A stretch of DNA of 64,000 bases from Halicephalobus mephisto (GCA_009193035.1 SWDT01000011.1:992001-1056000), one strand, 5' to 3'; numbered from the stretch's first letter, positions 46,201 through 57,782 are shown. Notes: generated by a model from the letters alone, not told the origin. Made by a program: numbers and translations.

Positions 46201-49200
46201 TCGAAGTGGTATTTTCAAAAAAGTTACATATGATTTTGAAGCTCTCGAAATGCCGATTCAGAATCTCTATTCCGTTTTTTCTTAACTTTCTCCTCAAATG
46301 AGATAATAAAAAAAAAAATAAAATTATTCATGTCAACTTTAAGGAAAAATTTTTTGATATGTTTTTTAATACTTTTTTTTCTATATTAAATATGAATAAT
46401 TATTTTTTGTAAATAGATGCAAATTTCGAGCTGATTTTTAAAAACATAAAAAAATTAAAATTTGATATGAACAATTTTATTTTTTTATCGATTATCTCAC
46501 TTGAGAAGAAAGTTAAGAAAAAACGGAATAGAGATTCTGAATCAGCATTTCGAGAGCTTCAAAATGATATATAACTTATTTCAAAATACCACTTCGAGGA
46601 AGTAGATTTTCTTTGTAAGACCAATAACTTTGTTTATTAATTTTTTATTTTTTTAATTTTTAATTTTTTAATTTTTAATTTTTAATTTTTTATTTTAATT
46701 TTTTATTTTAATTTTTTAATTTTTAATTTTTTATTTTTTATTTTAATTTTTTATTTTAATTTTTTAATTTTTAATTTTAATTTTAATTTTAATTTTAATT
46801 TTAATTTTAATTTTAATTTTTTAGTTTTTATTTTAATTTTCTTATTTTTTAATTTTAATTTTAATTTTTAATTTTAATTTTCTTATTTTTTATTTTAATT
46901 TTAATTTTTTTATTTTTAAAAATATTTAATTGTTTTGTAGCGAATGTTTTTTCAATGTCCTTTGATTACAATTTTAAATGTTTTTCATACTAAAACTAAT
47001 AATTTTATTTATTATTTTTTTTCGAAAAATATTTAATTGTCTTGTAGCGAATGTTCTTTGATTATAATTTTAGTTTTAGTTTTTTATTTTTTTCCGTAAC
47101 GAAACCAATGATGTTTTACTTGACTTTTTTGTCTTTATTTTTTGAAAATGTACTTTGACAGTCTCACAGCGAATAATTTCCAAACGTTTTTTGATTACAC
47201 AGGTGCTCAAAATCACTTACAACTGAATCTAATAAAGCAGGTTCGATTATGTTTAGTGATTTCCAGTATGTGTAAGAATATATAATATTTTTAGTTTTGT
47301 ATTTATTTCGTAGTTTTATAATTTCCTAATCAACTGCATATTGTAAAAGCTGTAGATAAACTTTCTTATGAGACAGTTCCGACGTGACTTTCTTCAAATT
47401 TTTAGAAACGACACAAATCCTAGAAATCACAACTGAACCTAATCATTTAGCTTTGATTATGTTCAGTTGTGATTTCCAGTATGTGTAGAAGTATATTATA
47501 TTTTTAGTTTTGTATTTATTCCGTAGTTTTATAATTTCTTAATTATATATTGTAAAATTAGTATACGAATATAGGTGATCAAGAATTACTTGTAGCTGAG
47601 CGTAATCCAGTGCACTTGGTCACATTCATTTTTCTACATAAGAACTGAAAAATGAAGAGTTACGATCGTTTGTTCATTTTAGTTTTCATGTGTCCAATGA
47701 GTATAATCGAGTGCGCTCGGTTTTATGCGATCGTAGAGTACCTGTGAACTTTTTTATGAGATAGTTCTGACTTGACTTTCCTCGAGTTTTGAGAGACTAC
47801 ACAGATCCTGGAAATCACTTACAACTGAACCTAATTAAACAGACTTGACTGCGCTCAGTTGCGAGTGATTGTGCAGTATGTGTGAGAAGGTATAATGGTT
47901 TTAGTTTTGTATCTATTTTTTAATTTTATAGTTTTTAAACCATATATTGTAAAAGTCATATATGAACTTTTTTATAAGATAGTTCTGACGTGATTTTCTT
48001 TAGGTTTTTAGAAAAAACACAAATCCTAGAGATCACAACTGAGCTTAATCATTTAGCTTTGATTATGTTCAGTATGATATCCAGTATGTGTGGAAGTATA
48101 TGTTTTTAGTTTTATATTTATTTCTTAATTTTATAGCTTTTAAATCATATATTGTAAAAGTCATATATGAACTTCCTTATAAGACAGTTCTGACGTGATT
48201 TTCTTCAAGTTCTTAGAAAATACACAGGTCCTGGAAGTCATTTGTAACCGAACCTAACTAAACAAACGCGACTGCGCTCAGTTGCGAGTCGTTTCCAGCA
48301 CTTGTGTATGATCCTAGTTTTGGTCTTTTGGGCTTCTTTCGTGACGAGACTAATTATTTTTTGACTTTTTTTCCTATTTTTTTCCTATTTTTCCTATTTT
48401 TCGACTTTTTTTTCCTATTTTTTAACTTTTTTTTCTATTTTTTGACTTTTTTTTCTATTTTTTGACTTTTTTTTCCTATTTTTTGACTTTTTTTCCTATT
48501 TTTTGACTTTTTTTTCTATTTATTTTTTGAAAATGTATTTTAAGTAACGACCCTGCCTTGAATGGTCCTTGATTATTCCTCGGTTTTGGTCTTTTTTAAA
48601 AAATTAATGATTTTTATTTTTTTATTTTTGAAAAAATATTTTAAATACGGTCTTAACACGAATAATTTTTGAACGTTTTTAATTACAACTTTAATTCTGA
48701 TCTTTGAATAATCTTTCCTGACGAGACCAATGATTTTTTATTTGACTTTTTTCTTCATTTTCTGAAGACTTGTTTCAATAATCCTGCAACAAATGATTTT
48801 TGAACATTTTTTATTACAATCCTAATCCTGATGTTTTTATAATCTTTCGTAACAGGACCACTTGTTTTTTAAATTTAATTTTTATCTTTAATTTTTAGGT
48901 ATTTGTTTTAATGGTCTTGTAGCGAATAATTTTTGAAATTTTTTACTGTAACTTTAGATTTTTTTCGTGACAAGACCACTTGTTTTTTAAATTTAAATTT
49001 AATTTTTATCTTTAATTTTTAGGTACTTGTTTTAATGGTCCTGTAGCGAATAATTTTTGAATTTTTTTTACTGTAATTTTAGATTTTTTTCGTGACAGGA
49101 CCACTTGTTTTTTAAATTTAAATTTAATTTTTATCTTTAATTTTTAGGTACTTGTTTTAATGGTCTTGTAGCGAATAATTTTTGAATTTTTTTTACTGTA

Positions 49201-52200
49201 ATTTTAGATTCTTTCGTGACAAGACCACTTGTTTTTTAAATTTAAATTTAATTTTTATCTTTATTTTTTAAAATACATTTTAAGTAATGGTCCCGTTGTG
49301 AATTTCTTCTTGATGTATTCTTTGACTATAATCTCAATACTGGTCTTTTAATTATCGTTCGTGCTGGGACTAGCGGTTTTTTATTGGACATTTTCTTGTC
49401 TTCATTATCTGAGAGCATATTGAGCATAATTATCTTGCTGCGGATAATTATTAAGCATTTTTTACTTTAACTACGGTTATTTATTTTTTAATTATTATTC
49501 GCGGTGAGAAAATTTTTAAATATTTTTATTTTACAAAGAAATTTTTAAAAAATGGTCCTACAGAGAATTTTTTAAATTTTTTGATTACTGTCTTTGTAAT
49601 TATTAATCGTGGTAAGACTCAATTTTTAATATTTTTCAAAAATGGTTCTGCTGCGAATTTTTAATTTTTTTAAAATCAAATTTTAAAAAAACAGTCCTAC
49701 AACGAATTTTTTGATTACTGTATCTGTAATTATCATTCGTGGTGGGAATAATGTTTTAATTTTATAGTTCTTATTTTGTAAGTAAAATTTTTAAAAAATG
49801 GTCCTACAGAGAATTTTTTGATTACTGTATTTGTAATTATTAATCGTGGTAAGACTAATAATGTTTTATTTTTATAGTTCTTATTTTATAAGTAAATTTT
49901 TAAAAAACAGTCCTACAACGAATTTTTTGATTACTGTATTTGTAATTATTAATCGTGGTGGAACAATTTTTTGGTTTTTAGTTTATAAAAAATTTTAAAA
50001 TAATAATTCTATTTCGAATTTTTTAATTTTTTACATATAACTTCGAGTACTGTATCTGTAATCATCATTCGTGGTGAGACAGTTTTTTATTTAACTTTTT
50101 AATTTTTAATTTTTAATTTTTTAATTTTTAATAGTATATTTCGAAATTTTCGCTGTAAATTTTCCTTTGCTTATTACTCAACTACAACTATAGTTACTTT
50201 GTCCATAATTATTCTTTGTAGTAAGACCAACTTTTTTTCATTTTTTTAAAATTAAAAAAATATTTAACAACGTCGTCACAAATTATTTTTTATTTTATTA
50301 CTAAATTATAATTTCAATTACTCTTTTAAAATTATTCAAGTTTTTTATTTTCCATGAAAATTTTTCAAGTAACGGTCCTGTTGCGAATTTTTAAAAAATT
50401 TATAATTATAATTATTGTTACTTTTTAGAGTTACTTTTCGTGATGGAATCAATATTTTTTAAGTTTTTTTATGCAGTAACGGTCCTGCTGCAGATTTTTA
50501 AAAATTTATAAATACAATTATTGTTACTTTTTAGAGTTACTTTTCGTTGGAAGATAAATATTTTTTAAGTTTTTTTTATGCAGTAACGGTCCTGTTGTGA
50601 ATTTTTAAAAAATTTATAATTATAATTATTGTTACTTTATAGAGTTACTTTTATTAATGGGATCAATATTTTTTAAAGTTTTTTTATGCAGTAACGGTCC
50701 CGCCACGAATTTTTAAAAATTTATAAATACAATTATTGTTACTTTTTAGAGTTATTTTTCGTTGGAAGATAAATTTTTTAAGTTTTTTTATGCAGTAACG
50801 GTTCTGTTGCGAATTTTTTTAAAATTTGTTATTTACTCTTATTTTTACTTTTTAGAGTTACTTTTCGTGATGGAATCAATATTTTTTAAGTTTTTTTATG
50901 CAGTAACGGTCTTGTTGTGAATTTTTAAAAATTTATAAATATAATTATTGTTACTTTATAGAGTTACTTTTATTAATAGGATCAATATTTTTTAAGTTTT
51001 TTTATGCAGTAACGGTCCCGCCATGAATTTTTTCTAAATTTGTTATTTACTCTTATTTTTACTTTTTAAAGTTATTTTTCGTGATGAAATTAGTATTTTT
51101 TAAAGTTTTTTTGTAGTAACGATCTCGTCACAATTTTTTTAAAATTTATTATTTAACTACAAATATCGTTACTTTTTAGAATCATTTTTCGTGATGAAAT
51201 TGTTTTTTATTTTTCTGAACTGTCTCGCCATGATTTTAAGAAATTTATTGTTTAACTACAAATACTGTTACTTTTTTAAATTGTTTTTTTTTTGTAAAAT
51301 TAAAATTTTTATAGTTTTTTGTATTTTTTGTATTTTTGAAATTTTTGAAACTTTTATAATTTTTGAAATATTTTTTATATTTTTTGTATTTTTGTATTTT
51401 TGAAATTTTTAAAATATTTTTTATATTTTTTGTACTTTTGTATTTTTGAAACTTATAATTTTTAAAATATTTTTTATAATTTTTTGTATTTTTGTATTTT
51501 TGAAATTTTTAAAATATTTTTTATATTTTTTGTATTTTTGTATTTTTGAAATTTCAATATTTTTATAGTTTTTATAGTTTTTTTTGTTTTTAGAATTTTT
51601 AAAAAACAATTTCGTCACGAATTTTTCTTTTTTTTATTTCATTATTCAACTGCAATTTTAGTTACTGGTTTTTTAATCATCTATATCCAATGTTCAGGCT
51701 CTAAAGAATTCGCATGTCTTTCAAGGTTTACTTTTCCATAATCTCGTGAAAGCCTGAATCGAAATTCGACTCTTTTGACCCGATGATTTCGTCTCGAGGC
51801 CTGAGCAGACTATAATTTCTTTAAAATAATTTTAAAATTTCTTCAAATAATTCAAAATTTTTTAAAAGTGATTTAAAAAATTTTTTTGAATAATTTTAAA
51901 ATTTCTTCAAATAATTCAAAATTTTTTAAAAGTGATTTTAAAATTTTTTTGAATAATTTTAAAATTTCAAAATTTTTAAAAATGATTTAAAAAATTTTTT
52001 TGAATAATTTTAAAATTTCTTCAAATAATTTTAAGGTTTTTTAAAAGTGATTTAAAATATTTTTTTGAATAATTTTAAAATTTCAAAGTTTTAAAAAGTG
52101 ATTTTAAAAATTTTTTGAATAATTTTTAAAAGTGATTTTAAAAAATTTCTTGAAATAATTTTAAAATTTCTTCAAAATCGTTTTTTTTAAAATAATTTTA

Positions 52201-52693
52201 AATAATTTTTAAAATTTCTTTCAAAGTTATAATTTTAAAAAATCTTTTTGAAATTTTTATTTTTTTTAAATAATTTTCCAAAATTATTACTTTTTATTTT
52301 TTTAAATAATTTAAAATAATTTTTCGAAATTATTATTTTTAATTTTTTTTAATAATTTTGAAAAATTATTATTTTTTATTTTTTTGAAATTGATCTTTGA
52401 ACTTTTTTTTCAAGATTTCCTGGATTATTTTACGTAAGCAAAATTGCTTTTTGTATTGTTCTGTTTCCTGAGATCATTATCCTCCTGAATCCCCTCTGGC
52501 ATTGAAACCAAAAAAAAAATTAATTTTTAAAATTAAAAAAATTTTATTTGACAAATTAAACTCGATAAGGTGGATGGATATAATGGAAGATGATTGTTCT
52601 GGATGCCATTTGGAAGATTCGGCAGGCTTCTATTGATTCTTGAGTGCCAGAGGGCTTGCGGGGTTTGTCCTTCTGTTCGACTCACGTGCTCAT
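43291..52693 (-). CDS. Candidate 57-aa protein with an 8.4-kb repeat-filled intron
   Basis: Four minus-strand exons chain in phase 2: 52693-52686 (MS plus two bases), 52484-52434, 51800-51732 and 43336-43291. A 5' leader exon begins at 52740 after the strong acceptor GAATTTTCAG, and its donor is CAC|GTGAGT. Later acceptors are GGGATTCAG, CTGCTCAG and GTTTTTACAG; donors are GTAAAA and GTAAAC. The product starts MSTRIMISGNRTIQKAILLT, continues PRDEIIGSKESNFDSGFHEI, and ends YDFRLGTSGSF. It is hydrophilic and probably disordered. The exons are islands of mixed composition in repeats. An alternative chain reads the same exons in phase 0 from an ATG at 52502 and runs on through 43247 into 42528-42430 (108 aa). 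I prefer the phase-2 chain because of its leader acceptor, composition and poly(A) signal. No family recognised. Confidence 0.4.
46182..46615. mobile_element. Foldback element with long inverted arms
   Basis: Two arms of about 120-130 bp, 46182-46310 and 46485-46615, are near-perfect inverted copies. Both contain TTACTTCCTCGAAGTGGTAT or its variant and CAGAATCTCTATTCCGTTTT. TA lies at each outer edge, as expected for a Tc1/mariner-type MITE. The centre (46310-46485) is A/T-rich with no ORF. Confidence 0.75.
47190..48330. repeat. Repeat with hairpin core (ATCACAACTGAACCTAATC)
   Basis: Five to six copies at 200-300 bp spacing. Each pairs a segment such as GAAATCACAACTGAACCTAA with its inverse GTTCAGTTGTGATTTCC a short distance on; the best is at 47425-47485. 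Between them are TATTGTAAAAGTCATATATG and GACAGTTCTGACGTGATTTT. Confidence 0.7.
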
Positions 52694-53270
52694 CGATTGC
52701 GCAGTGTTTGTCTGTCCTACTCTTGAGCTTCGTCCGTTTACTGAAAATTCAGCCTCTAGTCTGTTTCGTGGAGCGAGTCTTGTTCACACAAGAGAATCCA
52801 GTGCTGCCAATTAGGGAACGGGGGAAAAACCAAGACGAAGAGGCTTTATTTCTCGCGTACTCATATTCTTTCGTTTTTTCTGGATTTTTTGCTTCGTGTA
52901 ATACGTTTTTTTTCAATCTTTTTTAACTTTAAAATTATATTTTAGGATTCTGGATATTGAATATTTTCTATAAAAATAGAAATTTGAATTTTATTCGAGC
53001 TGGCTGCTCGTCGAAATTCATTTTTCAAAATATTCTTCATTTCGTGGTCGAAATCGATCGAAAATTCCGGAATTATTAATTTTCAAAAAATTCTAAAACT
53101 ACAAGAATTCAGAATCGGATCCAGGGATTTCTGTCTTCGAAACTGCCGTGTCGTCGACTCGTCCTACGGGTCGACGCCGGAGGGCCTCCAATCCGTTGAA
53201 AAATCCAGAATCGGAGACCGGGCTTATTGCCTATCAGAAGTCGCCAAAACTGACAAAATCCATAGGCCAG

Positions 53271-55424
53271 ATGTTACTGAAGCTTTTGCCCTGCAGTTGT
53301 TCGACTATGGGTAACAGCCAAGGGTGAGTTTTTTAAACATATTTAAAAATTTTATTTTTAAAATAATTCTAAAATTTTATTTTTTAAACATATTCTAAAA
53401 TTTTGTTTTTAAAATATATTCTAAAATTTTATTTTTTAAATAATTTTAAAGTTTTATTTTTTAAATATATTCTAAAATTTTATTTTTTAAATTTTATTTT
53501 TAAATTTTTTATATTGAAATTTATTGAATTTTATTTATTACGGAATAACAGCTGTTTTATTTCGACGTCACGGAGCTCCACCTAACCAGCTCCGTCGGCC
53601 GGGCAACCGAGCCGGCTAAATGACCTAAATTTGCCATTGGCATGCGAAAATTGTCTCAGAATAAGTCCGTTAATGGGATTGTTAAATTGCTACAGTAGTG
53701 ATAACGATGAAAATCGAAGACCTATTGTTTCTAGATTGGCGATACACAATGCAGACGGCGTAAATGGAGGACAAACGTCGGGTCTCGAATTCATCGACGA
53801 CAAAGCGACGTTCGAGGATGTGGCTGCCTGGGGCATCTCATTTGACAGGTTAATGAAACACAAAAGTGAGTTTTTTAAAATTATTAAAAATTAAACAAAT
53901 ATTGTTTCGAAATCGTTTCTGGAAGGTTTTTAAATTTAGGTAAAAAAACAAAAGCACGCGAGTGACGCCAGAGCGAGTCAATTTCAATGGCGAATTACCA
54001 GAATTACCATTTTTTCCTTTTCTATAAAGTTCACTTTCTGCGCGGGAATTTAAAAATTTCAAAAAAATATTTTTTTATTTAAAAATTAAATTTTTCCGAA
54101 AATGTTTCGAGATTGATTTTCAAAAAGTTTTGGAATTTAAATAAAAACGAATTGATTTTAATATGAATTTCCATTTTTTCGATTTTTATAAAAAAATTAA
54201 AAAATAAGAATTTTTCGATTTTTATAAAAAAAATTAAAAAATAAGAATTTTTCGATTTTTGTAAAAAAAATTAAAAAATAAGAATTTTTCGAAATGAATT
54301 TTTAAATTTCAGTAAAAATAATAAATTTTTAATAATTTTGTTTTTATAAAACTTTTTTTTTCCTCGCACGGGAATTCAAAAAATTATATTTTATAAAAAA
54401 TAAACTTTTTTGAAATTCTCTTGAGACGAATTTTTTAGAAAGTTTAAAAATTTAAGTAAAAATACAAAAAATGATGATAAAACACGTCGATTTTCGTAAA
54501 TTTACCGTATTTGTCAGTTTTTTATTTGTGTAAATTTTTTATAAAGAAATCTAAAAAATCAAATTTTATAAAGAAAATTTTAAATGAATTTTTAAAATTT
54601 AAAAATTTAAATAAAAAAGCGAATCGATTTTGTCATTTTTCCACTTTTATCAAGTCCACTCGCTCTGTGCGGAAGTTTAAAAAACATATTTTTATAAAAA
54701 TTAAAGTTTCAAGAACGAATTTTTAGGAAGTTTAAAAATTTAGGTAAAAAACGGCGAACACGCGAGTGACGACAATGCGAGTCAATTTCGTCATTTTTTC
54801 CATTTTTATCAAGTCCACTCGCTCTGCGCGGGAATTCAAAAATTGCCAAAATTTAAAACTTAATTTTTTTTATAAATTTTTTTCAAAAACATTTATTTCC
54901 ATGAAATGCGAAAATAATTCAATAGTGTAATGTTCAGTAATCCGTTACTTTATCGAGGATTGTGAATTCTGTTTTTAATGGCCCATTTCCCTACCTTGAC
55001 TGGGGGATTAACTGGCTTTCCACTTCCTTCAGTTGCCTCATCTTACCAGTTTTCTCAATTTCCTTTTTCAGTCGGCCAGAAATACTTTGCCGAATTTCTG
55101 AAAAGCGAGTACAGCGACGAAAACATTCTTTTCTGGCAAGCCTGCGAGGAGCTGAAACGAGAAAGGAACACGGAAAAAATCGAAGAAAAAGCCCGGATCA
55201 TATATGAAGATTTTATATCGATTTTGAGTCCTAAAGAAGTTTCCCTAGATTCCAGAGTTAGGGAAATAATCAACAATAATATGGTCCATCCTTCTGCTCA
55301 TACATTTGACGAAGCCCAAAATCAGATATACACGTTGATGCAGAGGGATTCTTATCCTCGCTTCATCGCCTCTGCACTTTACAAAAAGATTCTCAGCTCT
55401 TACGGACATATTGAAGAATTGTGA
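53271..55424 (+). CDS. RGS protein of the RZ subfamily (RGS17/19/20-like)
   Basis: Exons 53271-53323, 53696-53865 and 55072-55424 give 191 aa. The last exon holds the RGS domain, a GTPase-activating domain for G-alpha subunits: FAEFLKSEYSDENILFWQAC, then KARIIYEDFISILSPKEVSL, then QIYTLMQRDSYPRFIAS. The ILSPKEVSLDSRV and QRDSYPRF parts are typical of RGS17/19/20. Before it, FEDVAAWGISFDRLMKHK matches the usual lead-in. The N terminus MLLKLLPCSCSTMGNSQG has Cys for lipid attachment. That exon also stays open upstream to an acceptor at 53112 (includes SSTRPTGRRRRASNPLKN), so the protein may be longer. A second start at 53673 gives MGLLNCYSSD, a myristoylation/palmitoylation-like N terminus, and 181 aa. 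The gene lies divergent from the 57-aa candidate, sharing about 370 bp of upstream DNA. Confidence 0.88.
53940..54850. repeat. Intronic repeat with CGCGAGTGAC and CACTCGCTCTG
   Basis: In RGS intron 2. Three to four copies of a unit with GCGAGTCAATTTCGTCATTT and its near-inverse CCACTCGCTCTGCGCGGGAA, between A/T-rich stretches. Confidence 0.65.
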
Positions 55425-55499
55425 TTGATCTCATTCGTGCTTGACTAGTCTTATTTGTCCCTCGAATTACGCAGGCTCTCCAATGTTTCGTTTTATCCA

Positions 55500-55960
55500 A
55501 GTTCACGATCAGAGTCTGAAGTCGAAATTTGGGTTTTTCGCGTCAAGACAACATTTGTAGATTTTTCTATTTCAAAAATATCTTATTTAAATTGATAGAA
55601 TTTGATATTTGGATTTTTCGAAGCAAAACATGAACTGCGACTTTTGTCTTAGGACGAAAAGTTGAAATTTCGAAAATCATGTCCTAACACGAAAATTCAG
55701 AATTTCAGAAATTGTCCTAACGCGAAAATCCGAAAGTTAGGTCTTAGGACGAAAAGTTGAAATTTCGTAAGTCGAGTTTTGGCACGAAAATTCGGAATTT
55801 CAGAAATTGTCCTAACGCGAAAATTTGAAAGTTAGGTCTTACGACGAAAAATCGAAACTTCAAAAATTGTCCTGACGCGGAAATTTAAAAACTTGGTCTT
55901 AAGACGAAAGATCAAAGTTTTTGCAAGTCGAATTCTAGCACGAAAAATTGAAACTTCAGA
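55500..55960. repeat. Tandem repeat with GTCCTAACGCGAAAAT core
   Basis: About six units of roughly 60 bp, alternating TTAGGTCTTAGGACGAAAAG and AATTTCAGAAATTGTCCTAA. Non-coding 3' flank of the RGS gene. Confidence 0.75.
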
Positions 55961-56010
55961 AATCGTATCTTACTGCAGAAAATCTAATTTTCGATTTCCA
56001 ACTCTGATCT

Positions 56011-56181
56011 TCAACTTTGATAACCCGGGGCATTGGTGGCAATTAGGCCATCAGAATCCCGTTGTTTCCTTGTGTACTTATTCTGACAGAAATTGAACAA
56101 TTTTTTTTTGCAAAAATTTTGTGAAACAAATGAAAGTTTTATTGAACTCAGATTGTCCGACAAAGGTTCTCGAGTTGCCAT
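56011..56181 (-). CDS. Short spliced ORF, 41 aa, function unknown
   Basis: Exon 1 (56181-56128, minus) encodes MATREPLSDNLSSIKLSF. A 45-bp intron from GTTTCA to CTGTCAG follows. Exon 2 (56082-56011) encodes NKYTRKQRDSDGLIATNAPG and three more residues, then TGA. Both junctions are phase 0. A strong acceptor (TTTTCTTTCAG, at 56240) lies 59 bp before the ATG. The leader region is also open in another frame. It could be a small gene downstream of the 153-aa gene on the same strand, or 3' sequence of it. Low confidence. Confidence 0.25.
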   Translation of the reverse strand: MATREPLSDNLSSIKLSFVSQNFCKKKLFNFCQNKYTRKQRDSDGLIATNAPGYQS

Positions 56182-56329
56182 GGGGACTCGGGTCAATACT
56201 AGTCCGTTTCCTTTTCATTTCCTCCGAAACCCTGAGGGACTGAAAGAAAACAAATCAACTCTGCAATTTAGGCCTGAATCTGGCAATTAGACAAGATTCA
56301 ACTTGAGGGATTTGAGTGGGTGTGAAATT

Positions 56330-56791
56330 TTAAAAAATATTTAGAAATTTAATTTTGGGCTCTATCAAATAAATTAAGTCTTTGTTTTTCTCCTCCATCC
56401 AAGATTCGTTGATGAATTCCACTTTCTGGCCTTCGGTTTTGGGTCCTTTCGAAGCAGTGATCGAAATCACCAAAATCCTCGGATCGTCGACTAGGGATAT
56501 ATAATAGAGTCCGTCGTGTTCGGCGATGGCCCGGATAGTGTCCTTGATGACGCCGGCTTCCTTGCAAGATTCAAAATCATCGTCAGAAATTTCATATTGA
56601 AAATCATCTTCCGGAATTTTGATGTCTTCGTTTTCTTCGTCTTCTCGAAGTGCCATGTCTTCACTGTCGGTGGTTTCTGAACAAGCATCGGTCACGTTGG
56701 AAAGACTAAGAGTGACGTCAGGATCGTTGTCTTCTGATTCGTTTTCAGATGAGGATCCCGAGGGCGTTTCCAGCACCACGTCATTGTTCAT
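56330..56791 (-). CDS. Acidic protein of unknown function, 153 aa
   Basis: A single exon whose ATG directly follows GAAATTGTACAG, so it is probably trans-spliced or joined to a non-coding leader. Residues 1-75 are rich in Asp, Glu and Ser (for example SSENESEDNDPD and MALREDEENEDIKIPEDD) and are likely disordered. From about 76 there is a folded-looking part: AGVIKDTIRAIAEHDGLYYI, then DDPRILVISITASKG and WMEEKNKDLIYLIEP. Codon use is balanced and clearly coding in a very AT-rich setting. I recognise no family. The last residues (KFLNIF) run into A/T-rich DNA with no donor nearby, so the stop is taken as real. Confidence 0.7.
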   Translation of the reverse strand: MNNDVVLETPSGSSSENESEDNDPDVTLSLSNVTDACSETTDSEDMALREDEENEDIKIPEDDFQYEISDDDFESCKEAGVIKDTIRAIAEHDGLYYISLVDDPRILVISITASKGPKTEGQKVEFINESWMEEKNKDLIYLIEPKIKFLNIF

Positions 56792-56799
56792 CTGTACAA

Positions 56800-57620
56800 T
56801 TTCTCAATAAAAAAAATTAATTCAAAAATATAAATGGAAATTAACCAACAATCAGTGTAAAAAAATAATTTTTAAATTTATTTACTATTCACAAATAAAA
56901 ATTAAAAGTAATTGAAAATCCTAAAAAACACAATATTTGAACCAAATTATGAAAGCATGGAATTAGTCAGAACATTGTAATGAATAAAACTGAAAACTGA
57001 TAGATTAAAGTAGATTTACTTAGAAAAAAGAAGTTATTAACGAATAAAATTCACTTTTGATATATAAACATAAATTTACCAAGAAATTAGAAAGTTTTTA
57101 AATGAGTAGAGTTTGATATTAAAGTGAAAAAACACTTAATTGGAAAAAAAGAAGTTATTAACGAATAAAATTCACTTTTGATATATGAAAACAGACTTAC
57201 CTACAAAGTAGAATTTCTTTAACGAGTAAAGCTGAAAACTGATATATGAAAAGAATGGTTTATAAAATGGAAAGTTATTTACGAATAAAACTTACTTTTG
57301 ATATATGAAAACAGACTTACTTACAAAGTAGAACTTCTTTAACGAGTAAAACTGAAAATTGATATATGAAAAGAATGGTTTATAAAATGGAAAGTTATTT
57401 ACGAATAAAATTCACTTTTGATATATGAAAACAGACTTACCTACAAAGTAGAACTTCTTTGACGAGTAAAACTGAAAACTGATATATGAAAGCAGATTTA
57501 CCTAGAAAAAGAAAGTTATTAACGACTCAATTCCAATTTCAATATATGAAAATTAATTTACCGAAGAATTAGAGAGTTTTTAGATGAGTAAAATCGAAAT
57601 TTGATATATAAAAAAATTAC
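56800..57620 (-). repeat. Tandem repeat, about 60 and 120 bp, with splice-site-like cores
   Basis: About ten diverged units with TGATATATGAAAACAGACTT and TTTACGAATAAAATTCACTT. Read on the minus strand, several units carry an acceptor joined directly to a donor, as in TACTTTGTAG|GTAAGTCTG (at 57200, 57440) and CTTTTTCTAG|GTAAATCTG (57501). The array lies upstream of the 153-aa gene. Confidence 0.7.
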
Positions 57621-57782
57621 CTTTGAAATCCATTTTATTCAAATTTCCTTCTAAAGAAATCATTCGAAAATCCCAGGATTCTACAACATTAATGAAGTAT
57701 GTGAAACCCGTTTGAACGAGGGAATTCTTTCCTGAAGTACTTCACAACTTCACGACGACCACAATTCTGGAGATTAGGACTT

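Larger units (their letters stand above)
43560..51620. repeat. Long mosaic of arrays with GGTCCCACCACGAATG cores in both orientations
   Basis: Successive arrays of different unit length share a core. Examples are GCATTCGTCGTGGGACC (43720, 43850), GGTCCCACCACGAATG every 165 bp (44273, 44438, 44603), ATTCGTGACGGGACCAGTAC with an inverted partner TGGTCCTGTCACGAAT about 40 bp on (45146-45216), and TAACGGTCCTGTTGCGAATT (50360-51020). Sequence around the cores diverges to plain A/T while the core stays readable. It fills the proposed intron of the 57-aa gene. Confidence 0.8.

Noticed and set aside
52594..52926. Plus-strand ORF of 110 aa upstream of the RGS gene
   Set aside because: Non-ATG start, many Cys/Leu, ends in poly-T. 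It is antisense to the leader exon of the minus-strand candidate.
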